This document shows positions 9,269 through 19,269 of a stretch of 64,000 nt of DNA, in pieces. The stretch lies in NCBI GenBank assembly GCA_016868315.1, contig VGHE01000007.1, positions 1 through 64,000 on the forward strand, written 5' to 3'. The stretch's first letter is position 1. Each line of letters starts with the position of its first letter. The stretch comes from Betaproteobacteria bacterium. Lineage in GTDB: Bacteria > Bdellovibrionota_B > Oligoflexia > Silvanigrellales > Silvanigrellaceae. Both the position numbers and the translations under genes were made by a program. A model generated the notes under the pieces. The model saw only the letters and a program-made list of their open reading frames with translations, ran no database searches and was not told where the DNA came from.

Positions 9269-11083
9269 TTACTTGCGCGAGATACTGCGCATGTTGGCCT
9301 GCAGAACACGCTTGCGAATGCGGATGTTCTTCGGCGTGATTTCAATCCACTCGTCTTCATCGATCCAGTCGATGGCGCTCTCGAGCGACATCTTGGTGAT
9401 GGGCGTAAGCTTGGTGCTGTCGTCTGTACCTGCAGAGCGCATGTTGGTGAGTTTCTTTTCACGAATCACGTTCACGTCGAGATTGTTGTCGCGGTTATTT
9501 TCGCCGACGACCATGCCCTCGTAAACTTCTTCGCCTTCGCGCACGAACAAGCGACCGCGATCTTCCAAGCCATGCAATGCGTACTCGGTAGTTTTGCCGT
9601 TGCGGTCAGCAATCAGCGCACCGTTCTGGCGCACGAGGAATCCAACTTTAACGGGTTCCCAGCCTTCAAAGTAGCTGGACATGATGCCTTCGCCCTTGGT
9701 GTCGGTGAGGAAGGTACTGCGGTAGCCCAGCAATCCGCGTGTTGGGACCGAGAACTCGATACGCACACGGTTGGTACCAATTGTCTGCATGTTGACCATG
9801 CGGCCTTTACGCAGCGACAATTTTTCGGTGACCACACCAACCGAGAAATCAGGGACGTCCACAACCACGCGCTCGATGGGGTCGTGTTCAACGCCGTCGA
9901 TCATGCGGGTAATAACCTTGGGCCGTGCAAGCATACACTCGCCGCCTTCACGGCGGAGGTTTTCCATCACGATAGAAATTTGAAGTTCACCACGTGCTTT
10001 GAGGAAGAACACTTCTGGAGTTTCGGTTTCCTCGATGCGCAGTGCCACGTTGTGCATTGCTTCCTTGGTGAGGAACTCATGCAGCTTGCGGCTTGTGAGG
10101 GGTTTGCCCTCGCGGCCAGCCATAGGTGAGGTATTCACCGAAACTTCAACGCTTACTGTTGGGGGGTCAACCTGAATGCGCTCGAGTGCTTCGGGTTTGA
10201 TTGCACAAGCAATGGTATCGCCGATGGCAAGGTCAGTGAGACCAGTGGCCACAATCGCGATATCGCCAGCATCGATACGCTCAAGGTCGACCTGCTCTAG
10301 ACCACGGTAGGCGCGCAGTTTGACGACTTTACAGTTCTGAACTTTGCCATTTTCGCCAAGCACGGAGATGTTTTGGTTCGTTGTGAGGCTGCCACGCTCA
10401 ACGCGGCCAATCACCAGACGCCCGAGGTAGGGATTGTAAGAAAGGTTGTTCACAAGCATCTGAACAGGGCCTTCGTCTTTGATGCGTGGAGGTTGAACGT
10501 GCTCGAGAACTGTGTCGAACAGGTCTCCGAGATTTTCTGTTTTTACATCGAGTTTTTTGCTGGCCCAGCCCTGCCGCCCGGAGGCATAAAGGACGGGGAA
10601 CTCGAGGTGATGATCTTCGAATGAGAGTTCGAGGAACAGATCGTGAATGGCTTCAACAACTTCTTCAACACGTGCGTCAGGGCGGTCGACCTTGTTGACG
10701 ACGACGATCATCGAAAGGTGACGCTGCAAAGCCTTTTGCAACACAAAACGGGTCTGTGGGAGACAGCCTTCGGCCGCATCGACCAGAAGAATAGCGCCAT
10801 CGACCATCATGAGAGTGCGCTCGACTTCGGCTCCAAAGTCCGCGTGTCCGGGCGTGTCGACGATGTTGATGCGGGTGTCCTTGTAAACCATCGAGGCGTT
10901 CTTGGCTGCAATCGTGATGCCGCGCTCACGTTCGAGATCCATGCTGTCCATGACGCGTTCGGCGACGGTCTGGTGAGCTTGGAATGTACCAGCTTGTTGA
11001 AGCAGACCATCAACCAAGGTGGTTTTGCCGTGGTCAACGTGTGCGATGATAGCGATATTACGGATTTTTTGATTGCTGCTCAT
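9269..11083 (-). CDS. typA: Ribosome-associated GTPase TypA/BipA
   Basis: A translational GTPase that binds the 70S ribosome and affects ribosome assembly and stress adaptation. I start it at MSSNQ (604 residues), where GAGGG precedes the ATG; the frame is open further upstream but without family similarity. G-motifs are visible as [19 protein letters not shown] and NKVDRP. An EF-G-like domain ([16 protein letters not shown]) and the TypA C-terminal region ([10 protein letters not shown]) follow. Length and motifs fit the family. It lies between the glycosyltransferase genes and mutS on the minus strand. Confidence 0.97.
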   Translation of the reverse strand: MSSNQKIRNIAIIAHVDHGKTTLVDGLLQQAGTFQAHQTVAERVMDSMDLERERGITIAAKNASMVYKDTRINIVDTPGHADFGAEVERTLMMVDGAILLVDAAEGCLPQTRFVLQKALQRHLSMIVVVNKVDRPDARVEEVVEAIHDLFLELSFEDHHLEFPVLYASGRQGWASKKLDVKTENLGDLFDTVLEHVQPPRIKDEGPVQMLVNNLSYNPYLGRLVIGRVERGSLTTNQNISVLGENGKVQNCKVVKLRAYRGLEQVDLERIDAGDIAIVATGLTDLAIGDTIACAIKPEALERIQVDPPTVSVEVSVNTSPMAGREGKPLTSRKLHEFLTKEAMHNVALRIEETETPEVFFLKARGELQISIVMENLRREGGECMLARPKVITRMIDGVEHDPIERVVVDVPDFSVGVVTEKLSLRKGRMVNMQTIGTNRVRIEFSVPTRGLLGYRSTFLTDTKGEGIMSSYFEGWEPVKVGFLVRQNGALIADRNGKTTEYALHGLEDRGRLFVREGEEVYEGMVVGENNRDNNLDVNVIREKKLTNMRSAGTDDSTKLTPITKMSLESAIDWIDEDEWIEITPKNIRIRKRVLQANMRSISRK

Positions 11084-11168
11084 AAGGCCCTCGAAAAGTC
11101 TGGGCATCCCATACCCTGCGACAGGCCGGAAAACAAGCAGACAATTGTGGATGAATTGTGTCGGGAAA

Positions 11169-12305
11169 TCAGGAGTCTTGAGCCAGAATCTCGGAATAGA
11201 TGCTGAGCATGTGTTCACCGACCTGATACCAGCTAAAGCGCTGCACCTGGTTGTAGCCTTTTTCAATCAACTGAATGGCAACCTCGGGCTTCAGTGCGGT
11301 TTCAATTTTCTCGGCAATATCGAGCGGTGAGAAGGGGTCGACGAGCAGAGCTGCGTCGCCCACCACCTCGGGCAGACTCGAGGTCTGGCTCGTGACCACA
11401 GGTGTTCCGGCAGCCATCGCCTCCAGCGGTGGGAATCCGAATCCTTCATAGAAGGAGGGGTAAACCAGGGCTTTTGAGCTTCCAAACAGTTCCGCGAGCT
11501 CGCGGTCGGAGATGTAGCCCAAGAACTCAACGTCGTTGCCGACCTCGGCCGTGCTGATGCCTGCATCGGCGAACAACGGGTTCTCGCAGCCCACCACCGT
11601 GAGTCGGGTTTTGCATCCCGGGTTGCGTTGTTTGAAAATCGAAAAACCTTTGAGCAGACCCCTCAAGTTTTTCCGTGGCTCGAGCGAGCCCACAAAAATG
11701 ATGCGGTCGTCACGGGCATCGTAGCTCTTGCGGAACTGATGAAAAATGGGATCGACAGACCAATAGGTCAGGCGGATTTTTTCAATATTGAGCTTCAGCA
11801 GGCTGAGGATGTCGTTCTTCGAATAGTTTGAATTTGTGACAACCAGCGAGCTGTTGCGCGCCACCTGCGGAACCAACCAGCGGTAAATGGAGCGGAAGCT
11901 GAACGAGAACCACGCTGGCTGGACGAGAAAGCAGAGGTCGTGAATGTTGACGATGCTTTTCCCGCGGAAGGCGATGGGAGCAAGGTTGGCCGGACTGTGC
12001 AGGAGATCGACCTTGTACTTCTTCGCCAGGCGCGGCAACTCGACCTGTTCCCAATAATGATTACGGAGAACTGTGCGCTGTGAAAGCGGGCTCGTGACCA
12101 GTTGGACGTTGGGGCGTTGCCACTCGGGTGCGAAAATTTCGCTCTCGCCTGTGAACAGAACAAAATTGAACTGTGTGCCCTGATCGATCACGGTGCGGAA
12201 CAGCTGATAGGCCGAGCGCTGCACGCCTGTGCGTTGCGCCACCAGAAAGCGACCATTGAGTCCGATGGTCTTTCTGTTTGGATGGGCGAACTTCAATTCA
12301 CCCAT
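11169..12305 (-). CDS. GT4-family glycosyltransferase
   Basis: A 378-residue GT-B fold sugar transferase of the glycosyltransferase group 1 (GT4) family. The N-terminal half begins with IGLNGRFL and a TGVQR loop. The C-terminal nucleotide-sugar domain shows [10 protein letters not shown] (about 200-210), the acidic E..FG motif in [16 protein letters not shown], and [15 protein letters not shown]. It overlaps the end of the preceding glycosyltransferase gene by 8 bases, so the two are co-translated. The pair probably adds successive sugars to a surface polysaccharide or LPS. The acceptor cannot be read from the sequence, and no other polysaccharide genes are nearby. Confidence 0.9.
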   Translation of the reverse strand: MGELKFAHPNRKTIGLNGRFLVAQRTGVQRSAYQLFRTVIDQGTQFNFVLFTGESEIFAPEWQRPNVQLVTSPLSQRTVLRNHYWEQVELPRLAKKYKVDLLHSPANLAPIAFRGKSIVNIHDLCFLVQPAWFSFSFRSIYRWLVPQVARNSSLVVTNSNYSKNDILSLLKLNIEKIRLTYWSVDPIFHQFRKSYDARDDRIIFVGSLEPRKNLRGLLKGFSIFKQRNPGCKTRLTVVGCENPLFADAGISTAEVGNDVEFLGYISDRELAELFGSSKALVYPSFYEGFGFPPLEAMAAGTPVVTSQTSSLPEVVGDAALLVDPFSPLDIAEKIETALKPEVAIQLIEKGYNQVQRFSWYQVGEHMLSIYSEILAQDS

Positions 12306-13479
12306 GACCCGGCTCCTGTTGCCATTGAGCTTGGCTCACCTGCGGCGTCTTGGTGGGAGCCTCTTTCAGCAGAACGCGCATGTAAACAGAATGAGTTTCC
12401 TCTGCAGCCTTCGCCCAGGAATAACTTTTCGCCAGCTCACACCCGCGTTGGATGCGTTGCTGTTGTTCAGGCGAGCGAACTACCGCACGTTCGAGAGTGC
12501 GCGCGATTTCGTCTGTGTTTGAGGGGTCAATGTAGAGTGCGCAGTCACGCATGACCTCGGGGAGAGAGGAGCAATTCGACACAACCACGGGCACACCGCA
12601 GGCTGCTGCCTCGAGCGGCGGAAATCCGAAACCCTCATATATAGAAGGATACACAAAGAGCTCTGCGCCAGCATAAATGACTGGCAAGACATCGTTCGGA
12701 ATGAAGCGCAGGAAATGTAGATTGTGCTTTTTATGGTATTGATCCGCGATTTTGAGAAGGCTGGGATCGAAGTCGGACAGCAATACAAGTGGTAAGGTTA
12801 CGTTGCTTTTACACCAAGCTTCAACAAGGCGCGCAATGTTCTTGTGAGGTTTTCTATTGCCAATCGATAATATGTATTTTTCTGGCAACTCGTACTTCTT
12901 GAGAACCTGGCGCACTTCCGGCGCAACCGCTGACGGTGGGTTTTGGAAATTCTCACTGATGCCATTGTGGATCACCCGCACGTGCTCGCGCGGTGTATGG
13001 AAGAAGTTGATGATTTCCTGCTGTGAGAATTGAGAAACAGTGATGACTGCTTTTGCGCGTTTGATTTTCCGAGCCAACAGCACGCTGTAATAGAGGCGGT
13101 GAAAAATCGAGTAGTTCTCAGAGAGAACCACATGGTTGAGGTCGTGGATGGTCGTGACGAGTGGTACATTGCTCAGAAATGGAACGATGAAGCTTGGGGA
13201 ATGAAATAGATCGGGTTTGATGCGTCGTAAAAACCAGACCAATTCGAACTGGCCAAGCCAGCTGATCCAACTGGTTTTCAGAATCTGAAATTGGATGTGC
13301 GCAGGCCAGCTTTGGTTCAGCAGCGGTGAATTTCGAGTAACAAAAAGTGTGAAACGGAATGGGCTGCTGATGTTGCGCAGGTTTCTTACAAACTCATCGG
13401 TGTAGCGGGCTATTCCGTGGCTTTGGTTAGCCACCACAACCCGGGCATCAATAACAACATGTTTGGTTTCAGCGCTCAT
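12298..13479 (-). CDS. GT4-family glycosyltransferase
   Basis: A second GT4 glycosyltransferase, 393 residues from the ATG at 13479, which overlaps the TGA of the methyltransferase gene (TGATG). A TTG one codon upstream is a less likely start. It has the N-terminal NQSHGIARYTDE loop, LSIGNRKPHKNI in the donor domain, and [16 protein letters not shown] followed by SNCSSLPEVMRD. It is similar in layout to its downstream neighbour and may be an old duplication. Sugar donor and acceptor are unknown; membrane-associated cytosolic action is inferred from the family. Confidence 0.9.
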   Translation of the reverse strand: MSAETKHVVIDARVVVANQSHGIARYTDEFVRNLRNISSPFRFTLFVTRNSPLLNQSWPAHIQFQILKTSWISWLGQFELVWFLRRIKPDLFHSPSFIVPFLSNVPLVTTIHDLNHVVLSENYSIFHRLYYSVLLARKIKRAKAVITVSQFSQQEIINFFHTPREHVRVIHNGISENFQNPPSAVAPEVRQVLKKYELPEKYILSIGNRKPHKNIARLVEAWCKSNVTLPLVLLSDFDPSLLKIADQYHKKHNLHFLRFIPNDVLPVIYAGAELFVYPSIYEGFGFPPLEAAACGVPVVVSNCSSLPEVMRDCALYIDPSNTDEIARTLERAVVRSPEQQQRIQRGCELAKSYSWAKAAEETHSVYMRVLLKEAPTKTPQVSQAQWQQEPGHG

Positions 13480-14768
13480 CAAGGATTTTCACCCCTCCGC
13501 TGGGCTTGTGCTTGGGTAAAATGCGCAAGGGTACTGCGCCGCATGAAGAAGAGAGCTTTCAGGTAGAGGGAGTGCTTGTCGGTTGCAAGCACGGTGTGGT
13601 CGGGAGATTGTCGGCCGCGACCCAGGTAGACCCAATCGTCTGCCACGAGAGCAGAACTCACGATTTCGTAAAAATCTTCTTCATCAATATGGCGGGAGCA
13701 GCTGCATGCCACCAGCAGACCATTGGGGGCGACCAGTCGAGATGAGAGTTTTGCAAGTCGTTGATAAGCGCGTCGCGCTTCTGGAACATGTTTTGACGAT
13801 TTTGTGAACGCGGGCGGATCAGCCACCACAATGTCGAAACTCTTTTCGTCACGATTCAGCTTGGAAAGAATCTCGAAGAGGTCACCATGCAAAAGGTGTA
13901 TGTCTGGCGCAGGTGTTGCAGGCGACAGGTTGTTTTTGATGTTGAGTTCACAAAGTTCGAGCGCGTCTTTGTCTTGGTCGACAGCGGTATAAGCAGCGAC
14001 ACCTGCTTGAGCTGCCGCACACGACCAGGCGCCAGCATAGCTGCAGAGATCTAGCATAGTGCGCGCGCTGATGGAGCTCAGAATTTTTTGGAGCAGCAAT
14101 AGATTCTCGCGTTGGTCGAGAAATAAGCCCGTTTTTTGGCACCGCTGCGGCCGAAAGATCATACGGAGGCCAGCAAGTGTGGTGTGCACCTCGTCTTGTT
14201 TTTGTGAAGGCTCGGGAGCTCGCACCCACCGCGTTCTCTCCGGAAGTTTTTCGAGTGCGCGTATTTGTCCGGAGCTGCGTTCAAAGATGGGTTTGTCGGA
14301 GACTCGTCCGAGAGCATTGAGCAGGTTCGGTAGAAGGAAATCTCCGGCGTGTGAATTCGACTGAACCACCACAATCTCGCCGTAGTCGTCGACAACAATT
14401 CCTGGAAGACCATCGGCGTCGCCGTGAACCCAGCGGTATGCTTCAGCAGCATCGGAGAGCATCATTTTTTTGCGCTGTTGGAGCTGTTGGAGTTCGGTTT
14501 CAATTAAGGTCTCAAGAGTGCTTTCTGAGAGTTTGCGCCCATTGAAATGCGGAGTCCAAGACTTGGGCAAAAAGCGCACGGCAAGAAGGTGATCCCGTGA
14601 ATAAACACCCGCATGAAGACCTGCGACGAGCACAAACGCACAGCGCTGTTCGCTCAGTAGCTCTGATTGCAGGTGTTCGATTTGATTGCTGTAGAGGCAG
14701 TTCTGACTCGAGTGAAAGCGCTGCTCTGTTTTTATTTTGATGTAATGCAGGTCAAACGCATTGGCCAT
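13479..14768 (-). CDS. RlmI-like class I SAM-dependent 23S rRNA methyltransferase
   Basis: Resembles the RlmI/YccW family of 23S rRNA m5C methyltransferases (429 residues). An N-terminal PUA-like region is followed by the family signature YRWVHGDADGLPGIVVD (about 110-127) and KTGLFLDQREN. The SAM-binding motif LDLCSYAGAWS and the catalytic motif DPPAFTKS come next, then ACSCSRHID. Family motifs are clear; the exact target base is inferred. The PUA start is less conserved than usual. The gene heads a minus-strand run with two glycosyltransferases, joined by a TGATG overlap, and is divergent from the hydrolase gene at 14874. Confidence 0.85.
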   Translation of the reverse strand: MANAFDLHYIKIKTEQRFHSSQNCLYSNQIEHLQSELLSEQRCAFVLVAGLHAGVYSRDHLLAVRFLPKSWTPHFNGRKLSESTLETLIETELQQLQQRKKMMLSDAAEAYRWVHGDADGLPGIVVDDYGEIVVVQSNSHAGDFLLPNLLNALGRVSDKPIFERSSGQIRALEKLPERTRWVRAPEPSQKQDEVHTTLAGLRMIFRPQRCQKTGLFLDQRENLLLLQKILSSISARTMLDLCSYAGAWSCAAAQAGVAAYTAVDQDKDALELCELNIKNNLSPATPAPDIHLLHGDLFEILSKLNRDEKSFDIVVADPPAFTKSSKHVPEARRAYQRLAKLSSRLVAPNGLLVACSCSRHIDEEDFYEIVSSALVADDWVYLGRGRQSPDHTVLATDKHSLYLKALFFMRRSTLAHFTQAQAQRRGENP

Positions 14769-14873
14769 GTGCCTCAGGATTCTCCGTGCTGCAGATGTGT
14801 TCTTGTCAGGCCTTTTCCTCGCGCCGAGGCTAAGTTAAGCTGGCTGTTTCCGCAAGGGAAGGGAGACACAGAC

Positions 14874-15785
14874 ATGGGTAAAATAATTCAGACAGCTGAA
14901 GAGCTGAATTTCGATGTGAGATCAACGCCAGCAATGCCTGTTGCAAGGCGTATTATGATGGTCAGACCAACTTACTTTCACGTCGACAATCCGATTAACC
15001 CGCACATGCGCAAGGCCGACGGCTCGCTGCATGTTCTCGACAAGCCAAAGGCCATGCAAGAGTGGGATGGTTTGCGCACGGCATACATGAATCTGGGTCT
15101 GCAGGTTTTTGAGGCCGATGCAATCAATGGACTTCCCGACATGGTTTTTTGTGCAAACCAGTCACTGCCGTTTCTCACGCGGACAGGCGAGCGCAAGGCT
15201 ATTTTGAGCAACATGGCGAACGATATTCGCAACCGCGAAGTCCCCGGTATCGCTGCCGCCCTGGAGCGCAATGGGTACAAAACAGTGGCTCTGCCTCAGC
15301 GCAGTGCTCAGACCCTGTTTGAAGGTATGGGAGACGCCCTTTGGCTTCCTGGATATCGTGTACTGCTGGGTGGATACGGGCATCGCACCCATAAGGCAAT
15401 CTATGGATCTGTGGCTGAGTTGGTCGATGCTACGGTCATTGTTTTTGAGTTGGCGAACCCACGCTTCTATCACCTTGATACCTGCTTGAGTATTTTGGAC
15501 GGCAGTTCGGCTCTGGCCTGCCGTGAGGCATTCACCCAAGACGGCTGGGAATTGGTCAAAAAGGTCTTTCCAAACCTTATCGAAGTCCCCCTCTCTGAGG
15601 CGGACTCGCCTGCTTTTGCCTGCAATGCCCACTGTCCGGATGGAAAGAATGTCATTCTGCAGGCTGGTTCAAAACAGACTGTGACCCGCCTTAAGGCGGC
15701 AGGGTTTAAAGCCGTCGGGCTCTCCACTGAGGAGTTCATCAAGTCTGGTGGTTCTGTCTTCTGTATGAAGCTCCAGTTCTTCTAA
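14874..15785 (+). CDS. Amidinotransferase-fold hydrolase (dimethylarginine dimethylaminohydrolase/citrulline hydrolase type)
   Basis: A 303-residue member of the guanidino-group-modifying superfamily. The ATG at 14874 is preferred because GGGAG precedes it; the open frame extends upstream without similarity. Catalytic candidates are the acidic FEGMGD motif (149-154), His200 in FYHLDTCLS and Cys297 in GGSVFCMKL, matching the family order Asp/His/Cys. MVFCANQ replaces the VFxRDP-type motif of arginine deiminases, as in the DDAH-like subgroup. It probably hydrolyses methylated arginine, citrulline or a related compound; the substrate is not determinable. It ends 96 bp before the PDH E1alpha start, so it may share transcription with that operon. 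Confidence 0.8.
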   Translation: MGKIIQTAEELNFDVRSTPAMPVARRIMMVRPTYFHVDNPINPHMRKADGSLHVLDKPKAMQEWDGLRTAYMNLGLQVFEADAINGLPDMVFCANQSLPFLTRTGERKAILSNMANDIRNREVPGIAAALERNGYKTVALPQRSAQTLFEGMGDALWLPGYRVLLGGYGHRTHKAIYGSVAELVDATVIVFELANPRFYHLDTCLSILDGSSALACREAFTQDGWELVKKVFPNLIEVPLSEADSPAFACNAHCPDGKNVILQAGSKQTVTRLKAAGFKAVGLSTEEFIKSGGSVFCMKLQFF

Positions 15786-15881
15786 AACACTCTGTTGCAG
15801 CCCCTGCGCATTTGGCATAGCGTGTCGGTTCCTCGCACCCGGGCGGTCGAGGAATTGACCACAAACATAGGAAAAACGCCG

Positions 15882-16850
15882 ATGCCAGCGCCAACAAACG
15901 CACAGCTCGTCGAGTTTTACAAAGACATGCTGCTTGCCCGTCGCTTCGAAGAGCGGTGCGGCCAATTGTACGTACAGCAAAAGTTCAGTGGCTTCTGTCA
16001 CCTCTACATTGGCCAGGAGGCGGTCTCTACCGGCAGCCTCAATGCCATTCGTAAGGGTCAGGACTACGTGATCAGCGGTTACCGCGACCACGTTCAACCC
16101 ATCACTCTGGGCATGACACCGCGCGAAGTTATGGCAGAAATGCTCGGTAAAGCGACGGGTTGTGCTAGCGGACGCGGCGGCTCAATGCACATGTTTTCGT
16201 CGAAGCTCCGCTATCTGGGCGGCCATGGTATCGTTGGCGGTCAGGTTCCTCTGGCGGCTGGAGTGGGCTGGAAAATCAAGTCGATGAAAGAGGATCTCGT
16301 GATCCTGTGTTTCATGGGCGATGCTGCCATCAACCAAGGGCAGTTCCACGAGGCGCTCAACATGGCAGCCATCTGGGATCTCCCCTGCATCTTTATTATT
16401 GAGAACAACCTCTACGGCATGGGCACTGCGATTTCGCGCACCTGCTCTTTGAATGTGCTTGCGGATCGCGCCAAAGGCTACAACATGCGCCAGGCGGTGG
16501 TGGACGGACGCAACGTCCTCAACACCTATGCTCAGATGTATGAAATTGTCGAAGAGACACGCAAAACCAGCAAGCCGATTCTGGTTGAAATGCAGACCTA
16601 CCGCTTCCGCGGACATTCCATGTCCGATCCGCAAACCTACCGTTTAAAGGAAGAGGTTGAGCGCGAACGCCAGCAAGACTGCCTGCAAACACTGCGTGAC
16701 CACATGGTTGCTCAGAAAGTTGCGACCGACGATGACTTCGACAAGTGGGAAGAGGAAATCTCCGAAATCGTCGAAGACTCTGTCACCTTTGCGGAAGAGT
16801 CGCCCGAACCCGAGCTGCACACGATCTTTGATCACGTGTTGGCTCCTTGA
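15882..16850 (+). CDS. pdhA: Pyruvate dehydrogenase E1 component, alpha subunit
   Basis: The thiamine-diphosphate-dependent E1alpha subunit, which decarboxylates pyruvate and with E1beta passes the acetyl group to lipoyl-E2. I chose the ATG at 15882 (322 residues), with AGGA upstream. The TPP/Mg motif is GDAAINQGQFHEALNMA, followed by IIENNLYGMGT. The phosphorylation-loop-like region (YRFRGHSMSDP) and GRGGSMHMFS are also present. A branched-chain 2-oxoacid role is conceivable, but the subunit style and the E2 favour pyruvate. It is the first of three genes (E1alpha, E1beta, E2) spaced by about 32 bp. Confidence 0.93.
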   Translation: MPAPTNAQLVEFYKDMLLARRFEERCGQLYVQQKFSGFCHLYIGQEAVSTGSLNAIRKGQDYVISGYRDHVQPITLGMTPREVMAEMLGKATGCASGRGGSMHMFSSKLRYLGGHGIVGGQVPLAAGVGWKIKSMKEDLVILCFMGDAAINQGQFHEALNMAAIWDLPCIFIIENNLYGMGTAISRTCSLNVLADRAKGYNMRQAVVDGRNVLNTYAQMYEIVEETRKTSKPILVEMQTYRFRGHSMSDPQTYRLKEEVERERQQDCLQTLRDHMVAQKVATDDDFDKWEEEISEIVEDSVTFAEESPEPELHTIFDHVLAP

Positions 16851-16882
16851 ATTGATTCATCGAAAAAAGAGGTTTGCGAAAA

Positions 16883-17860
16883 ATGGCAATCATCAGTTTG
16901 AGAGAAGCTCTTCGCCAGGCGATGACCGAGGAAATGGAGCGCGACCCAACAGTCTTTCTGATGGGTGAAGAAGTCGGCGAATACAATGGTGCATACAAAG
17001 TCTCCAAAGGCATGCTGCAGCAATTCGGCCCTATGCGTGTCGTTGACTCGCCCATCTCCGAGGCAGGTTTCTGTGGTCTTGGTGTGGGTGCCGCTATGGT
17101 CGGCATGCGTCCCATCATTGAAATGATGACCTGGAACTTTGCGATTCAGGCCTTCGACCAAATCATCAACCATGCTGCCAAAATGCTTTACATGAGTGGT
17201 GGCCAGTTCCCGATTCCCATGGTCATCCGCGGCCCACACGGTGCAGCGCACATGCTTTCTGCGCAGCACTCGCAGTGTGTCGACCACATGCTCGTGAACG
17301 TGCCTGGCATGATCGTCATCAGCACGGTGATTCCGGCCGATGCCAAGGGACTCATGAAGTCCGCTATCCGCAACAACAACCCCGTGTGCTTCCTTGAAAG
17401 CGAAATGGTGTATGGCAAGGAAGGCGAAGTGCCTGAAGGCGAGTACCTCATTCCGATTGGTGTAGGTGACATCAAGCGCAAAGGCGAACACGTGACGCTC
17501 GTGGCCTGGAACAAGATGGTCTACGTCGCGCTGGAAGTGGCTGAGGAATTGGCTCAGGAAGGAATTGAGGTTGAAATCCTCGATCCACGCACGTTGCAGC
17601 CGCTCGATGAAAACATGATTTTTGAATCTGTGCGCAAAACTCACAGACTTGTGGTTCTTGAAGAAGGCTGGGGTATCTCAACCATCGGTAACTACATAGT
17701 CGACCGCACAGTCACCGAATGTTTCGATGACCTCGATGCACCTCCAGTGCGCGTGCACAACCATTTTGTTCCAATGCCCTACAACGAGACATTGGAACAT
17801 GAGGTTCTGCCGAACAAAGAGAGAACAATCGAAGCCATCAAGAAAGTTCTTTACCGTTAA
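16883..17860 (+). CDS. pdhB: Pyruvate dehydrogenase E1 component, beta subunit
   Basis: The E1beta subunit, which completes the TPP site and contacts E2. The ATG at 16883 gives 325 residues, with AGAGG about 10 bases upstream; a TTG three codons earlier is less likely. Family motifs include FLMGEEVGEYNGAYKVSKG, DSPISEAGFCGLGVGAAM and GPHGAAHMLSAQHSQ. The C-terminal transketolase half contains LEEGWGIST. There is no N-terminal lipoyl domain, unlike some alphaproteobacterial homologues. It lies 32 bp after E1alpha and 33 bp before E2, consistent with one operon. Confidence 0.94.
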   Translation: MAIISLREALRQAMTEEMERDPTVFLMGEEVGEYNGAYKVSKGMLQQFGPMRVVDSPISEAGFCGLGVGAAMVGMRPIIEMMTWNFAIQAFDQIINHAAKMLYMSGGQFPIPMVIRGPHGAAHMLSAQHSQCVDHMLVNVPGMIVISTVIPADAKGLMKSAIRNNNPVCFLESEMVYGKEGEVPEGEYLIPIGVGDIKRKGEHVTLVAWNKMVYVALEVAEELAQEGIEVEILDPRTLQPLDENMIFESVRKTHRLVVLEEGWGISTIGNYIVDRTVTECFDDLDAPPVRVHNHFVPMPYNETLEHEVLPNKERTIEAIKKVLYR

Positions 17861-17893
17861 TTTTTCAGCATCCAGAGAAAGAGGCTCACTGCT

Positions 17894-19153
17894 ATGGCAA
17901 CTGTAATGGAAATGCCCAAGCTCTCAGACACCATGAAAGAAGGTGCTGTCGCCCGTTGGTTGAAAAAAGAAGGTGAAAAAATCACTGCCGGAATTCCGGT
18001 TGTTGAAATTGAAACCGACAAAGCCACGATGGAGTTTGAATCTCCTGCATCAGGAACTCTCATCAAAATTATCGTTGGCGACAAACAAACCTGCGAGCTG
18101 AACGCCCCCATTGCAGTTATCGGTAAGCCCGATGAAAACTGGCAGGAAGCCGTGGACAAGTACCTGAGCAAGAAAAAAGGCGGTTCTGCCCCTGCAGCAA
18201 AAGCAGCAGCAGCTCCAGCGGCTGCACCTGCGGCAGCTCCCGCTCCTGCCGCTCAGGCATCAACCACTGCATCCACTCTCGATCGCCTGCGCGTGAGTCC
18301 GCTCGCCAAGCGTGTTGCTGCCGATAAGGGTATCGACCTGCGCTCGGTTCAGGGCTCAGGACCCAACGGTCGCATTATTGTTCGCGACGTAGAGAATCTC
18401 GGTGGCGGGCTACAGGCTCCATCTGATGCTGTTCCGGGTTTTGCTGGTGTACCTGCTGCAGAAATGGAAAAAGTCAGCCTCAGCATGATGCGCAAGACCA
18501 TTGCACGTCGGTTGGTTGAGAGCACAACCACTGCGCCACATTTCTTTCTGACCATCAGCTTGAACATGGGGCCTTTGTTGGCATGGCGCAAAGCCACAGT
18601 CGCCAAGCTGCCTGAGTCCGATAAATTCTCGGTCAACGACCTCATCGTGTTCTTGGTGTCGCGTGCACTGCGCAAGCACCCCAACATCAACTCCTCTTGG
18701 CAGGGCGATTATATCGCGCAGTACAACTCCGTTCATATGGGTGTTGCTGTGGCGCTGCCCGCAGGGCTGGTGACACCCGTGGTGCGTCATTCCGACAAAC
18801 TGAGCCTCGTTCAGATTGCGCAGAAGAACCGTGAGCTCATTAAGCTGGCGCGCGACGGCAAACTGCAGCCCGACGATTACTCGGGCGGAACATTCACCAT
18901 TTCCAATCTCGGCATGAGTGGAATTGAAGAGTTCACGGCCATCATCAATCCGCCTCAGGCTGCGATTCTTGCTGTGGGCACGACTTTGGCAACGCCAGTT
19001 GTGGATGAAAACGGCGATGTCTCGGTTGAGCAGCGCATGAAAGTCACCCTGAGCTGTGACCACAGGGTGATCGACGGGGCGCAGGGTGCTGAGTTCCTCA
19101 AGACCCTCAAGACCTTCTTCGAAGATCCGATGACCTGTCTTTTCATGGGTTGA
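17894..19153 (+). CDS. pdhC: Pyruvate dehydrogenase E2 component (dihydrolipoamide acetyltransferase)
   Basis: The core acyltransferase of the PDH complex, 419 residues. One lipoyl domain carries the lipoylated Lys43 in ETDKATMEF. An Ala/Pro linker (about 98-120) precedes the E1/E3-binding domain (RVSPLAKRVAADKGIDL). The catalytic domain ends with CDHRVIDGAQGAEFL, which contains the active-site His and Asp. Only one lipoyl domain is present. E3 (lipoamide dehydrogenase) does not follow; the next gene is a pseudouridine synthase, so E3 is encoded outside this window. A likely terminator lies about 50 bases downstream. Confidence 0.95.
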   Translation: MATVMEMPKLSDTMKEGAVARWLKKEGEKITAGIPVVEIETDKATMEFESPASGTLIKIIVGDKQTCELNAPIAVIGKPDENWQEAVDKYLSKKKGGSAPAAKAAAAPAAAPAAAPAPAAQASTTASTLDRLRVSPLAKRVAADKGIDLRSVQGSGPNGRIIVRDVENLGGGLQAPSDAVPGFAGVPAAEMEKVSLSMMRKTIARRLVESTTTAPHFFLTISLNMGPLLAWRKATVAKLPESDKFSVNDLIVFLVSRALRKHPNINSSWQGDYIAQYNSVHMGVAVALPAGLVTPVVRHSDKLSLVQIAQKNRELIKLARDGKLQPDDYSGGTFTISNLGMSGIEEFTAIINPPQAAILAVGTTLATPVVDENGDVSVEQRMKVTLSCDHRVIDGAQGAEFLKTLKTFFEDPMTCLFMG

Positions 19154-19202
19154 GTTGCTCACGATGCGTTCCATCGTCAGCAGCCATTTAAATGCTCTGT
19201 GG

Positions 19203-19232
19203 AGCCCTGTGTTCCGCAGGGCATTTTGGTTT
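19203..19232 (+). terminator. Probable intrinsic terminator of the PDH operon
   Basis: A 6-bp GC-rich stem (GCCCTG at 19204-19209 with CAGGGC at 19217-19222) with a seven-base loop is followed by ATTTTGGTTT. It lies between the E2 stop and the pseudouridine synthase start. The stem is short, so confidence is moderate. Confidence 0.5.
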
Positions 19233-19269
19233 ATGATAAAGCTGCATCGATTTGTTGAGGGAGAAGCAC

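Noticed and set aside
16832-17644. 270-codon open frame on the minus strand over pdhB
   Set aside because: It is antisense to pdhB and histidine-rich from reverse codons; no ribosome binding site or family similarity.
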